Shown here piece by piece: positions 27,529 through 36,654 of a DNA stretch of 64,000 bases. Numbering within the stretch: position 1 is the stretch's first letter; every line of letters begins with the position of its first letter. Source of the DNA: Cognataquiflexum aquatile (GTDB taxonomy: Bacteria > Bacteroidota > Bacteroidia > Cytophagales > Cyclobacteriaceae); contig NZ_QMIK01000004.1 of the NCBI RefSeq assembly GCF_003316845.1, positions 620,001 to 684,000 of the forward strand, in the 5' to 3' direction. The position numbers were made by a program, and so were the translations under genes. The notes beneath the pieces are model-generated. The model made no database searches and was not told the origin of the DNA. It saw only the letters and a program-made list of their open reading frames with translations.

Positions 27529-28266
27529 TCAGGACTTATTTCTTACATAAATCAGCTTTGTCTTTCCTTTGATGTTTTCACGGTGGTCGATTTCAAAGGC
27601 AGGAATGGATTTGATCAGAGGAGTGAGTTTTTGGAATCCGTAGTTTCTTGCATCGAAGTTGGGCTGTTTTTTCTGCAGCAAATTACCCACATCGCCCAAA
27701 AATGCCCAACCTTCATCATCCGCCAAATCCGAGATGGTAGCAGCTATCAGCCTAATGATTTTTTCATTAATCTTGTCCACCTGAGGTGCAGGAGTAGTTT
27801 TGTCCTTTTGATCAACAGGCTCTTCTGTTTGTTTTTGGAGGATTTCCAGGTAAATAAATTTGTCACAGGCAACAATAAAAGGATCAGGCGTTTTCTTTTC
27901 TCCCATCCCGATGACCATCATTCCGGCTTCTCTCAGTCTCGTGGCTAATTTGGTGAAGTCGCTGTCACTCGAAACAATGCAAAATCCATTGACTTTTTCT
28001 GAATACAGAATATCCATGGCATCGATGATCATGGCAGAATCCGTCGCGTTTTTGCCTGTGGTATAGCTGTACTGTTGCATGGGATTGATGGCATTTTCGA
28101 GCAGGACGTTTTTCCATTTTCCCAATTGTGGTTTGGTCCAATCCCCGTAGATACGCTTGATGGTAGGATTGCCATATTTGGCTATTTCTTCCATCATTTC
28201 CTTGACCTGTCCTGCAGGAACATTGTCTGCATCGATGAGTACGGCTATTTTGATATCGGTTTGCAT
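27529..28266 (-). CDS. NYN-domain protein with C-terminal OST-HTH/LOTUS domain
   Basis: A 245-residue protein. The N-terminal 140 residues form a NYN (PIN-like) nuclease domain with acidic active-site positions in VLIDADN (9-15), ATDSAMIIDAMDILYS and VSSDSDF. The C-terminal part (about 175-243, KIIRLIAATISDLADDEGWA) matches the OST-HTH/LOTUS winged-helix RNA-binding type. Proteins of this LabA/DUF88 group are thought to cut or bind RNA. It is divergent from the phosphofructokinase gene; no partner gene is obvious. Confidence 0.88.
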   Translation of the reverse strand: MQTDIKIAVLIDADNVPAGQVKEMMEEIAKYGNPTIKRIYGDWTKPQLGKWKNVLLENAINPMQQYSYTTGKNATDSAMIIDAMDILYSEKVNGFCIVSSDSDFTKLATRLREAGMMVIGMGEKKTPDPFIVACDKFIYLEILQKQTEEPVDQKDKTTPAPQVDKINEKIIRLIAATISDLADDEGWAFLGDVGNLLQKKQPNFDARNYGFQKLTPLIKSIPAFEIDHRENIKGKTKLIYVRNKS

Positions 28267-28435
28267 AAAGCTAGGTAAGATTTAAAATAAAAATATTGGT
28301 GTATTAAATGTATAAAAAAACTGCCGGGTTTGGCGGCATTCTTTTTCCTGCGGAAAGAATTACTTAATCTGTATCCCTGAATTGAAAAGGTAATTTCGTA
28401 AGTTGCATCTGACTTATTAAGCATTTTAATGTATT

Positions 28436-29527
28436 ATGAAAAAACTTTTAATAGCAACCGGAGGAGGAGATTGCCCCGGTTTGAACGCAGTGATCAGAGG
28501 AATCTGCAAAAGAGCCAAAAAAGAAAAAGATTGGGAAGTATACGGAAGTAGGGAGGCTTTTAACGGCGTATATTCTGATCCTCCCGAAATAATCAAACTC
28601 ACAAGAAAGAAAGTTGCAGGCATTCATGTGAAAGGAGGTACCATCCTGAAAACCACCAATAAAGCTGATCCTTTGCATTTTCCTGTCAAAGATGAACACG
28701 GTAATATCAAATTTGTGGACAGGACCAAAGTTTTGGCTGACAGGATCAAAGAACTTGGTTTTGATGCTGTCATCAATATCGGGGGAGATGGTTCACAGAA
28801 GATTTCGCAAGCACTTTATAACCATGGGCTGAACATTGTTGGCGTTCCGAAAACCATCGACAATGACCTCTCTGCCACAGACATGACCTTTGGTTTTCAG
28901 ACAGCCGTGCAGATTGCTTCCGATAGTTTGGATAAGTTGGTGACGACAGCGGAAAGCCATCACCGGGTGATGATCATGGAAGTCATGGGAAGAGATGCCG
29001 GTTGGATTGCTTTGCATACAGCGATTTCGGGTGGAGCAGAGATTTGTCTGATTCCGGAGATTCCGTATGATATCAAGAAATTGGTGGAGAAAATCCAATC
29101 CCGATATGATAAAGGAAGAGGATTTGTCATCATTGTTATTGCCGAAGGGGCCAAAGCAAAAGAAGGAACCATAGTATCACATGCCGGAGATGAAGGTTCC
29201 CGACATGTGAGATTGGGAGGTGTAGCCTATCAATTGACCCAACAGCTCAAAGATGCCGGTATCACTGCCGAAATCAGGGAAACAGTATTGGGGCACGTCC
29301 AAAGGGGAGGAACTCCTTCAGCATTTGACCGGATTTTGGCTTCCCTGTTTGGTGTAAAAGCTTTTGAAATGGTCGCCAATGATGAATTTGGCAAAATGGT
29401 TTCTTTTAAAAACAACGATTTCATTTCTGTACCCTTAGAGGAAGCAACTAAGGATTATAATTTTGTAAGAAAAGACAGTTTTATTGTCAAAGGAGCAAAA
29501 GACCTCGGTATTACATTTGGAGATTAG
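28436..29527 (+). CDS. 6-phosphofructokinase (group III-like)
   Basis: A 363-residue glycolytic enzyme phosphorylating fructose 6-phosphate. Nucleotide/phosphate motifs are ATGGGDCPGLNAVIRG (7-22), GGDGS (116-120) and PKTIDND (138-144); substrate residues lie in MGRDAGWIAL and in the GHVQRGG segment. At the two diagnostic positions it has Gly (GGDGS, as in ATP enzymes) and Lys (PKTIDND, as in PPi enzymes), a mixed signature of the longer group; ATP use is more likely. A DinB-fold gene follows after 3 bp. Confidence 0.93.
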   Translation: MKKLLIATGGGDCPGLNAVIRGICKRAKKEKDWEVYGSREAFNGVYSDPPEIIKLTRKKVAGIHVKGGTILKTTNKADPLHFPVKDEHGNIKFVDRTKVLADRIKELGFDAVINIGGDGSQKISQALYNHGLNIVGVPKTIDNDLSATDMTFGFQTAVQIASDSLDKLVTTAESHHRVMIMEVMGRDAGWIALHTAISGGAEICLIPEIPYDIKKLVEKIQSRYDKGRGFVIIVIAEGAKAKEGTIVSHAGDEGSRHVRLGGVAYQLTQQLKDAGITAEIRETVLGHVQRGGTPSAFDRILASLFGVKAFEMVANDEFGKMVSFKNNDFISVPLEEATKDYNFVRKDSFIVKGAKDLGITFGD

Positions 29528-29530
29528 ACT

Positions 29531-29974
29531 ATGAAAGACGTATTGATCCAACTGTTTGAAAGGGATTTGAAGAAACTCATATCCGAATTGGAGGCCTACA
29601 AGGATGAGGAAAATATCTGGAAGGTCTCAGGGAATATTTCCAATTCCACAGGGACATTGGTGCTTCACCTGGTAGGTAATCTCAAGCATTTTATTGGCGC
29701 TGTGATGGGAAATACCGGATATATCAGAAACAGAGAGGCGGAATTTTCATTGAGAAATATACCGAGAGCCAATTTAGTAGAACAGATTTTGGAGACTATT
29801 CAGATTATCAATGTTACCGTTTCTAAGTTTGAGGAAGACAATTTTTCTTCCAACTATCCACTTGAGGTTTTTGGTAAACCTATGACTTACGAATATTTCA
29901 TGATGCACTTACAAGGGCATTTGAATTACCACTTGGGTCAGGTCAATTACCACAGAAGGTTATTGGACAATTGA
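29531..29974 (+). CDS. DinB-family protein (DUF1572-like)
   Basis: A 147-residue four-helix-bundle protein. His residues in LVLHLVGNLKHFIG (about 38-51) and near the C-terminus in HLQGHLNYHLGQVNYHRR are the usual metal-ligand positions of DinB/YfiT-like proteins, some of which are thiol-dependent transferases. It begins 3 bp after the phosphofructokinase stop and is surely co-transcribed. There is no evidence for a metabolic link. Confidence 0.85.
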   Translation: MKDVLIQLFERDLKKLISELEAYKDEENIWKVSGNISNSTGTLVLHLVGNLKHFIGAVMGNTGYIRNREAEFSLRNIPRANLVEQILETIQIINVTVSKFEEDNFSSNYPLEVFGKPMTYEYFMMHLQGHLNYHLGQVNYHRRLLDN

Positions 29975-30026
29975 TTGATTTATAGTTTCATAAGTAATTT
30001 GTTTTCAGTATTTTAAATTGTTTTTG

Positions 30027-30575
30027 ATGAAAAAGATTGTAATTATTTCAGGGAGTCCCAGGAACGGTTCTATTTCCAATAGAATTGCCGTGAACTTATC
30101 AAAAAGGTTGGAAAAGGAGGAAAATCTCCATGTCGATTTGATTGACATGAAAGAATCATTTATGCCACCGATCCAAAAAGTCTGGCAATCAAAGAATGAT
30201 GTCCCTACTGAATACCTGGATTTGTTTACAATAATGGAAGAGGCAGATGGATTTATAATCGTTTCACCGGAATACAATGGGGGTTATTCCTCTGTGATGA
30301 AAAATTTCCTTGACTATTTTTCAAAACCTATTTTTAAGCAAAAAGCTTTTGGAATCGTCACAGGATCAACAGGACTGATGGGAGGGATGCGTGCTGCACA
30401 ACAGCTTGTCCAATTGTCGGTTGCACTATTTGGGATTGTTTCCCCGACTTTGTTGGTCACACCACAAATGGACAAAAAGTTTGATGAAAAAGGAGAATTA
30501 TTGGACGCCACATTTGAAAAGCCGATTGAGAGATTTTTGGAAGATTATTTTTGGTTGGTGGAAAGGTTAAAATAA
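30027..30575 (+). CDS. NADPH-dependent FMN reductase family protein
   Basis: A 182-residue flavodoxin-like protein counted from the ATG at 30027. The FMN phosphate loop is SGSPRNGSISN (about 8-18), and the isoalloxazine-binding segment is SPEYNGGYSSVMKNFLDYF (about 78-96). The family (ArsH/SsuE/azoreductase-like) reduces FMN, quinones or azo compounds with NAD(P)H. It is followed by the HEPN/MNT pair, probably with its own promoter. Confidence 0.9.
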   Translation: MKKIVIISGSPRNGSISNRIAVNLSKRLEKEENLHVDLIDMKESFMPPIQKVWQSKNDVPTEYLDLFTIMEEADGFIIVSPEYNGGYSSVMKNFLDYFSKPIFKQKAFGIVTGSTGLMGGMRAAQQLVQLSVALFGIVSPTLLVTPQMDKKFDEKGELLDATFEKPIERFLEDYFWLVERLK

Positions 30576-30622
30576 GGAGTGTTAGAAGAATTTGACAAAA
30601 TTGTGAGTACATAAAATAAAGA

Positions 30623-31033
30623 ATGATGGATAACATGGATATACGGTGGAAGCAGCGGTTTCAAAATTATGAAAAAGCGATGGGTTATTTGGAGCAGGCA
30701 CTCCAAATTCCAAATCCTGATATTGTTCAAAAAGCCGGTATTATCCAATTTTTTGAGATGAGTTTTGAACTAGCCTGGAATATGGTTAAGGACTATTTAG
30801 AGGACCAAGGTTTTGTAGATATCAAATCTCCAAGAGGAGCTTTGAAAAAAGCTTTCGAAATGAATATTTTAGAAAACGGACATGATTGGATGGATTTGTT
30901 ACAAGATAGAAATCTTACAGCGCACACTTATGATGAACAAAAAGCAACTGAAATGGAGCTCTTGATTCAAAATAAGTATTTCCCTATTTTAAAGGCATTG
31001 CAACTTAACTTTAAGCAGAAATCAAATGAGTAA
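30623..31033 (+). CDS. HEPN-family toxin / nucleotidyltransferase substrate-binding protein (HI0074 type)
   Basis: A 136-residue all-helical protein of the HI0074/HEPN group. The C-terminal part carries RNLTAHTY with Arg96, His101 and Tyr103, i.e. the RX4HXY motif of HEPN RNase toxins. It overlaps the downstream MNT gene by 8 bp (ATG inside the toxin 3' end), the usual order in HEPN/MNT toxin-antitoxin pairs. In characterised pairs the MNT protein AMPylates the HEPN Tyr and so silences it. Here the toxin frame is intact while the partner is truncated. Confidence 0.88.
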   Translation: MMDNMDIRWKQRFQNYEKAMGYLEQALQIPNPDIVQKAGIIQFFEMSFELAWNMVKDYLEDQGFVDIKSPRGALKKAFEMNILENGHDWMDLLQDRNLTAHTYDEQKATEMELLIQNKYFPILKALQLNFKQKSNE

Positions 31034-31358
31034 GTTTGGCCTTTTGGAAAGAGACATCGAAGAAATTTTTTCTGTTTTGGAGAAATTTTCCAAAATAGAA
31101 AAAGCGATTGTGTTTGGGAGTAGGGCAAAAGGGAATTACAAAAATGGAAGTGATGTGGATATCGCTCTAAAAGGCCGGGATTTGGATTTTGAAACCATTA
31201 GTCAAATTAGCTAATTGCTTAATGAAGAAACTCAAATGCCCTATAAATTTGATGTGCTCAACTACCACAGCATCAAAGAACCTGAGCTAAAAAACCATAT
31301 TGATAGGATTGGGATTGAGTTGTTTGCAGGAAGAGATTTGAAAGCAGTTAGGCTATAA
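31026..31358 (+). pseudogene. MNT-type nucleotidyltransferase antitoxin, interrupted by in-frame TAA
   Basis: The frame starts at 31026 and encodes the catalytic motif GSRAKGNYKNGSDVD (Gly31-Asp45, the GSX10DXD of MntA antitoxins). At codon 63 (31212-31214) a TAA stops it after 62 residues. Translation in the same frame beyond the stop gives LLNEETQMPYKFDVLNYHSI and the rest of a normal family C-terminus up to a stop at 31356-31358. One nonsense change, for example from a Tyr codon, would explain it. The family is usually about 100-115 residues, which this region would be without the stop. A sequencing error is the alternative. Confidence 0.85.
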
Positions 31359-31479
31359 AGTTCCATGATTGGACTTTATGGATTTCTATTTTTTCTTCAA
31401 CATTCCTGATTTTAATTAATTTCTAGAGAACAAAACTCACATCTTTCTTAATCATTTTACCAGAGACACCTCTTAACCC

Positions 31480-32925
31480 ATGCGGATTTCAGCCATTAAA
31501 ATCGCTTTTACAATTATTTTGATTGGTTTTGTAAGATTTGCCTGCTTGGCAATCTCCGATTTTAAATTGACGGAATCCGAAAAACCCAATGTCATTTTGA
31601 TTTTCATTGATGATTTGGGATATGGTGATTTGGGGACTTATGGATCTCCAGATATCGTCACGCCAAATCTTGACCAAATGGCAAAAGAAGGTGTCAAATT
31701 CACCAATTTCTATGTGGCCCAGGCTGTTTGTTCCGCTTCGAGAGCGGCTTTGTTGACCGGTACATATTCCAACAGGCTTGGGATACACGGTGCGCTTGAC
31801 CATACTGCAAAGCATGGTTTGAATCCTGAGGAAACCACCATCGCCGAGATGTTGAAACCTTTGGGATATCAGACAGGGATGTTTGGGAAGTGGCATTTGG
31901 GGCATCAACCTGAGTTTTTGCCTAGCAGTCAGGGTTTTGATGAGTATTATGGAATTCCCTACTCCAATGACATGTGGCCCAATCATCCGCAGTCAAAAAA
32001 TTATTATCCGCCACTTCCTTTGTACAAAAATGACAAAGTAGTGGATACGCTTTTTTCAGACCAAAGTATGTTGACGACAAGGTTTACAGATATGGCTTGC
32101 GACTTTATCGGCCGAAATAAGGAGAATCCTTTTTTCCTTTACCTGGCGCATCCGATGCCGCATGTACCGCTTTTTGTGTCTGATAAGTACAAGGGAAAAT
32201 CTCAAAAAGGGCTTTATGGTGATGTGGTGATGGAGATTGATTGGTCAGTGGGTGAAGTCTTGAAAGCACTGAAAGATAATGGATTGGAGGAAAACACCTT
32301 AGTCATCTTTCTTTCAGACAATGGTCCTTGGCTTTCCTATTCGGGACATTCCGGTTCGGCAGGTCCGCTCAAGGAAGGGAAGGGAACTTCTTGGGACGGA
32401 GGTGTTAAAATCCCTGCCATCATGAAGTGGAAAGGCCATTTTCCTGCAGGTTTGGTGCAGGAGAATCCTGCGATGAGTATTGATATCTTACCGACCATAG
32501 CCCGGATTACCGGAGCGGATTTACCCATGTTACCTATTGATGGAAAAAGCATTTTCCCCATGCTTACCGATGCAAATGCAACCTCACAGCAGGAGGCCTA
32601 TTTTATTTATTACAACAGAAATCAACTTCAGGCTGTAGTCATGGGAGATTGGAAACTCTATTTCCCCCACAAATACCGCAGCATTGCTCCGGGTCAAGCT
32701 TTTAGAAATGATGGTAATCCGATTGATTATTACATGATCGAGATGAAAGAAATGGAACTTTACCATATTCCAAGTGATCCTTCAGAATCCAAGAATGTGG
32801 TTGCCCAAAATCCTGAAGTCGTAGCCAAAATGAAAATATTGGCCGAAAAAGCAAGGGAAGATATGGGGGATGCGCTACAAAACCGTGAAGGAAAAAACAA
32901 CAGACATCCTGGAAAAGTCAACTAG
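31480..32925 (+). CDS. Secreted type I sulfatase
   Basis: A 481-residue sulfatase with an N-terminal hydrophobic signal (about residues 5-25). The metal ligands begin with FIDDLGYGD (Asp44/Asp45). The maturation motif is CSASRAALLTG with Cys84 as the residue expected to become formylglycine; Ala replaces the common Pro (CxPSR). SDNGPW carries further metal ligands, and the C-terminal ~100 residues form the usual small subdomain. The family removes sulfate esters from glycans or other molecules. No sulfatase-modifying enzyme or polysaccharide gene lies next to it. Confidence 0.92.
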   Translation: MRISAIKIAFTIILIGFVRFACLAISDFKLTESEKPNVILIFIDDLGYGDLGTYGSPDIVTPNLDQMAKEGVKFTNFYVAQAVCSASRAALLTGTYSNRLGIHGALDHTAKHGLNPEETTIAEMLKPLGYQTGMFGKWHLGHQPEFLPSSQGFDEYYGIPYSNDMWPNHPQSKNYYPPLPLYKNDKVVDTLFSDQSMLTTRFTDMACDFIGRNKENPFFLYLAHPMPHVPLFVSDKYKGKSQKGLYGDVVMEIDWSVGEVLKALKDNGLEENTLVIFLSDNGPWLSYSGHSGSAGPLKEGKGTSWDGGVKIPAIMKWKGHFPAGLVQENPAMSIDILPTIARITGADLPMLPIDGKSIFPMLTDANATSQQEAYFIYYNRNQLQAVVMGDWKLYFPHKYRSIAPGQAFRNDGNPIDYYMIEMKEMELYHIPSDPSESKNVVAQNPEVVAKMKILAEKAREDMGDALQNREGKNNRHPGKVN

Positions 32926-33096
32926 TAGCAATCAATTCAGAAAAATTTATATTTTTGAAGGAATAATAACCAAAGGTCTCAGGCTTATTCACCCGAAAAA
33001 GCAATTTTTGGCAATCAATTTAGTATTTATTTTGCCCCGTCAAATCAAAAAAGGAGAATTTGGGGTTGAAATTATTGTTGGCTATAATTATTGAAA

Positions 33097-36000
33097 ATGA
33101 ATAAACGAATTGTTACAGGCATAATTTTGATAGTTTTTTTGACTTTTGCTGTCATTCCAGTGATGTCGGTTTTTTTGCTTAATCAAAACCAAAAGCAACT
33201 GACACAGCATGCAATTGATTCAGTTAATGAAGGATTGAATGGCCTATTGGTTGTGAAGGATTCGCGCATTTCTCCCTTTGCTAATTTCCCATATGTTTCG
33301 ATCGATCTTCAAAATGTAGTTTTTTATGGGGGGAAGAACCAAGAAGCTGAGGTGATTTTCAGTGTCAATGACTTGTATATAGGGTTTAGTGTTTGGGATA
33401 TATTGGTCGGGAAGTATAATGTCAAATCTCTCAAGTTGGAAAATGGGTTTTTGGATTTGGAAAAAGATTTAGAGGGAAACATAAATCTCCTTCAAGCTAT
33501 TGATTTAGATTCCGCGAGCCCAAAAAATGAAAATGAGGAATTGGAGATCAACCTATCGCGGATTTCCTTGGATTCATTTAAAGTAAACTACAGTGACCTC
33601 TCCGACCTAAGCGCAGTTAAAATGGACCTTTCCAAAGGTCTTGCTTCAATAAATTTTGCCGACGACCACATCATAGTTGATTTTGACTCAGATATGGTTT
33701 TTGATTATCTGATTGGTGGGGAGACCTCTTTTTTTGCAAACAAACATCTTGGAGTTGAAATTGAACTCGATTATGACCAAATCAAAAGTGAGGTATCCAT
33801 CACCAGGTCCAAATTGGCATTGGAAGATGCTTACCTGACACTTTCAGGCAAAGCCATTCTAGGCGAAGAAACTTTTTTGGATCTGGAAATAGGGGGAGAA
33901 AAACCTGACTTCTCCTTGTTGGCTGCATTTTTACCCAATGAAACAGGGGCTGCTTTGAAGAAATATCAAAATGAAGGTGATGTGTACTTCCAAGGAAGTG
34001 TCAGTGGGGTAGTGGGAAATGGGAAAGTACCTAAGATCGCATTTGAGTTTGGATGTGACAACGCCTATTTTGTAAATCCCGACAAGAACCGAAAGGTGGA
34101 TGATCTGAGATTTGCCGGATTTTTTACCAACGGCTCGGAAAGAAGCCTCAAAACATCAGAGTTTCAGTTGTTGAATTTCTACGCAAAACCAGACCAGGGA
34201 AAATTTGAAGGAAAATTGGTCATCCGTGATTTTGAGGATCCTTATGTAAAAGTCAACCTCAATGCTGACTTAGATCTTGAATTTTTGAGTCAATTTTTTG
34301 AAGTAGATGGCTTAGAAGGATTCAGTGGACAGGTAGTAGTAAACATGGATTTTGATGAAATAATCAACCTGGACAGTGGCGCAGTGGGAATGACAGGGGT
34401 CAAAAACAGCCTAGAAAGTGAATTGATTGTCAAAAATCTAAATTTCAAACTACAGGATTATCCTTTGCCTATCAAAAGCGCAAACATCTACGCCTTTATG
34501 AGAAACGGAAAACTCCGACTTGAAAATCTCTCTTTCAAAATTGGAGACTCCGACTTTAAACTTTCGGGTTCAATTGATGATTTTCCGGCCTTGGTACATG
34601 GTCAAAATAAAGCTATCCGGACAGAACTGAAAGCGATGTCCCGAACAATTGATTTGGGGCAGTTGACTCCGGAGGATACGAGCCTTCAAGAAGTGATTTC
34701 AGATTTCAACATTTTACTTTCTTTTGAATCCACAGGAGCTGATTTGCAGAATTTTGAGCATTTGCCTAAAGGCGAGTTTTTCGTTGAAGATTTTTATGCC
34801 AAACTCAAAAATTACCCTCATGCTTTTCATGATTTTCATGCGGATATTGTCATAGATGAAGAGATGATGGAGGTCAAGGATTTCTCGGGTGAAATCGATA
34901 AAAGCGACTTTCATTTTTCGGGAAAAGTGTTGAATTACGCCAAATGGTTTCAGGAAGTCACAAAAGGTGACAGCAGATTTGAATTTGATTTGGTGTCCAA
35001 TCATCTCAATATCAGCGATCTTCTAACCTATAACGGGGTTAATTATTTGCCCAAGGATTACCAAAAGGAAGAAATTGACAAATTGAATCTGAAAGGTAGC
35101 CTTGACCTCCATTATGATGGCCAATTCAAATCAGCAGATTTTTACCTTACGGATTTGGATGGAAAATTTAAAGTCCACCCTTTGCGGCTTCATGATTTCA
35201 AAGGAAGGGTACATTATGAAAATGACTACCTGACGATGGAAGATTTTGGTGGTAGAATGGGTGAATCCGATTTTAACTTCAAATTAGGTTACTTCCTCGG
35301 AGAACCTGATTCATTACATGTTAAGACCAATTATTTTTCCTTTGAATCCAATGCGCTGGACCTAGATGAATTAATGGCTTTTGAAGGGATCGATGTAGAC
35401 ACCAACCATCAAGAGGCATTTAATGTATTCGATTTGCCCTTTTCCGAAATGTCCTTTGAAGCTAAAATCGGTAAATTGAATTACCATAATTTTTGGTTGG
35501 AAGATTTTCATGCAGTAGCAAGAACTACCAAAAACCACTATATCCATTTGGATACACTTTCGCTGCATGCAGCAGACGGGACCTTGGCTATAAAAGGCTA
35601 CTTTAATGGAAGTGATCCTGAACATATCTATTTTCACAGTACCATGGAGGCCGAAAAACTTGATCTGGACAAATTGCTGTTCAAGTTTGAAAACTTTGGC
35701 CAAGATTATCTGATCAATGAAAACTTGCATGGCAAAGTCAGTGGCACCATCAAGAGTAAATTTATGGTGTATCCTGATCTGACGCCCATCATTGACAAGT
35801 CTGAGGCTGATATGGACCTGACCGTCTATCAGGGGAGCCTTGTAAATTTTGCACCTCTCAGTGCCATGTCGTCCTATTTTTCTGACAAAAACCTCAACAA
35901 TGTCAGGTTTGATACCTTGAAAAATACTTTTGAATTGAAGGAAGGAATCCTATCAATTCCCCTCATGAATATCAATTCCAGTCTTGGATTCATTGAATTG

Positions 36001-36243
36001 TCCGGTAAACAAAGTCTGGATATGAACATGGATTATTTTATCAGAATTCCATTGGGATTGGTCACTTCCGTTGGATTCAAGTCCTTATTTGCAGGCAAAA
36101 GCAAAGATGAAATTAACCCGGAACAGGAAGATTCCATTGTCTACCGGGATGGCAATAAGCGGGTGAGGTTTGTGAATATTAACATGAAGGGCACTCCTGA
36201 CGACTACAAAGTTAGCTTGGCGAAGGATAAGAAGTTAAAATAG
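33097..36243 (+). CDS. AsmA-like envelope protein
   Basis: A 1048-residue protein with an N-terminal TM anchor (about residues 7-29, IILIVFLTFAVIPVMSVFLL), then a long beta-rich periplasmic region with an AsmA-type N-terminal pattern (ISPFANFPYVSIDLQNVVF) and a C-terminal AsmA-like segment (MNINSSLGFIELSGKQSLDM and KGTPDDYKVSL). Such proteins are bridge-like lipid transfer or outer membrane assembly factors. ATG at 33097 is preferred over the TTG at 33091. The last 32 bp overlap the convergent gene at 36212. Confidence 0.88.
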   Translation: MNKRIVTGIILIVFLTFAVIPVMSVFLLNQNQKQLTQHAIDSVNEGLNGLLVVKDSRISPFANFPYVSIDLQNVVFYGGKNQEAEVIFSVNDLYIGFSVWDILVGKYNVKSLKLENGFLDLEKDLEGNINLLQAIDLDSASPKNENEELEINLSRISLDSFKVNYSDLSDLSAVKMDLSKGLASINFADDHIIVDFDSDMVFDYLIGGETSFFANKHLGVEIELDYDQIKSEVSITRSKLALEDAYLTLSGKAILGEETFLDLEIGGEKPDFSLLAAFLPNETGAALKKYQNEGDVYFQGSVSGVVGNGKVPKIAFEFGCDNAYFVNPDKNRKVDDLRFAGFFTNGSERSLKTSEFQLLNFYAKPDQGKFEGKLVIRDFEDPYVKVNLNADLDLEFLSQFFEVDGLEGFSGQVVVNMDFDEIINLDSGAVGMTGVKNSLESELIVKNLNFKLQDYPLPIKSANIYAFMRNGKLRLENLSFKIGDSDFKLSGSIDDFPALVHGQNKAIRTELKAMSRTIDLGQLTPEDTSLQEVISDFNILLSFESTGADLQNFEHLPKGEFFVEDFYAKLKNYPHAFHDFHADIVIDEEMMEVKDFSGEIDKSDFHFSGKVLNYAKWFQEVTKGDSRFEFDLVSNHLNISDLLTYNGVNYLPKDYQKEEIDKLNLKGSLDLHYDGQFKSADFYLTDLDGKFKVHPLRLHDFKGRVHYENDYLTMEDFGGRMGESDFNFKLGYFLGEPDSLHVKTNYFSFESNALDLDELMAFEGIDVDTNHQEAFNVFDLPFSEMSFEAKIGKLNYHNFWLEDFHAVARTTKNHYIHLDTLSLHAADGTLAIKGYFNGSDPEHIYFHSTMEAEKLDLDKLLFKFENFGQDYLINENLHGKVSGTIKSKFMVYPDLTPIIDKSEADMDLTVYQGSLVNFAPLSAMSSYFSDKNLNNVRFDTLKNTFELKEGILSIPLMNINSSLGFIELSGKQSLDMNMDYFIRIPLGLVTSVGFKSLFAGKSKDEINPEQEDSIVYRDGNKRVRFVNINMKGTPDDYKVSLAKDKKLK

Positions 36244-36631
36244 CCAATCTCCAGCAGAAAATAGCCAAAATTAAGGTCACCGGGGTTGCAAAGAATTTTT
36301 CAAAGTCATTGTTTGCAAACAGATTTCCAACTGTATTAAGGGCAAAAACAGCCATCAGGATATAGAACAACACCTTGAGAATTATGGGTTTGATTTTCCA
36401 ATTCAAATAACCTGCGGAAATCCCTACAGCTCCCATTACTAAAAGTGTGACCAAAATGGAGATAGATTCAAAAACAACCATTTGTTCCCTGTTTTCCAAC
36501 CTCCCTCCCCAAGTATTTTCAAATGGGATTATACCGGAAAGAATTAAAAAATGGAATACCAATGTAGCTGATGTAATCAGCAGGATTCCATTTGCGGCTA
36601 TAGCAGGCGATATAATTTTGGTCAATTGCAT
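36212..36631 (-). CDS. Small four-TM membrane protein
   Basis: A 139-residue hydrophobic protein with four likely TM segments (about 9-32, 53-75, 82-102 and 113-131). The pattern of loops (FENTWGGRLENREQMVVFE after TM1) recalls a widespread uncharacterised Bacteroidota family, but the family name was not recognised. Its 3' end overlaps the end of the AsmA-like gene on the other strand. Confidence 0.75.
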   Translation of the reverse strand: MQLTKIISPAIAANGILLITSATLVFHFLILSGIIPFENTWGGRLENREQMVVFESISILVTLLVMGAVGISAGYLNWKIKPIILKVLFYILMAVFALNTVGNLFANNDFEKFFATPVTLILAIFCWRLAILTSYPSPS

Positions 36632-36654
36632 AGAATCAATTTTGGTGTTAACAC

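Noticed and set aside
28315-28345. Hairpin TGCCG-GGTTTGG-CGGCA as terminator
   Set aside because: It lies between two divergent genes, so nothing upstream needs ending in either direction; the stem is only 5 bp. It could be a leader element but there is no support.
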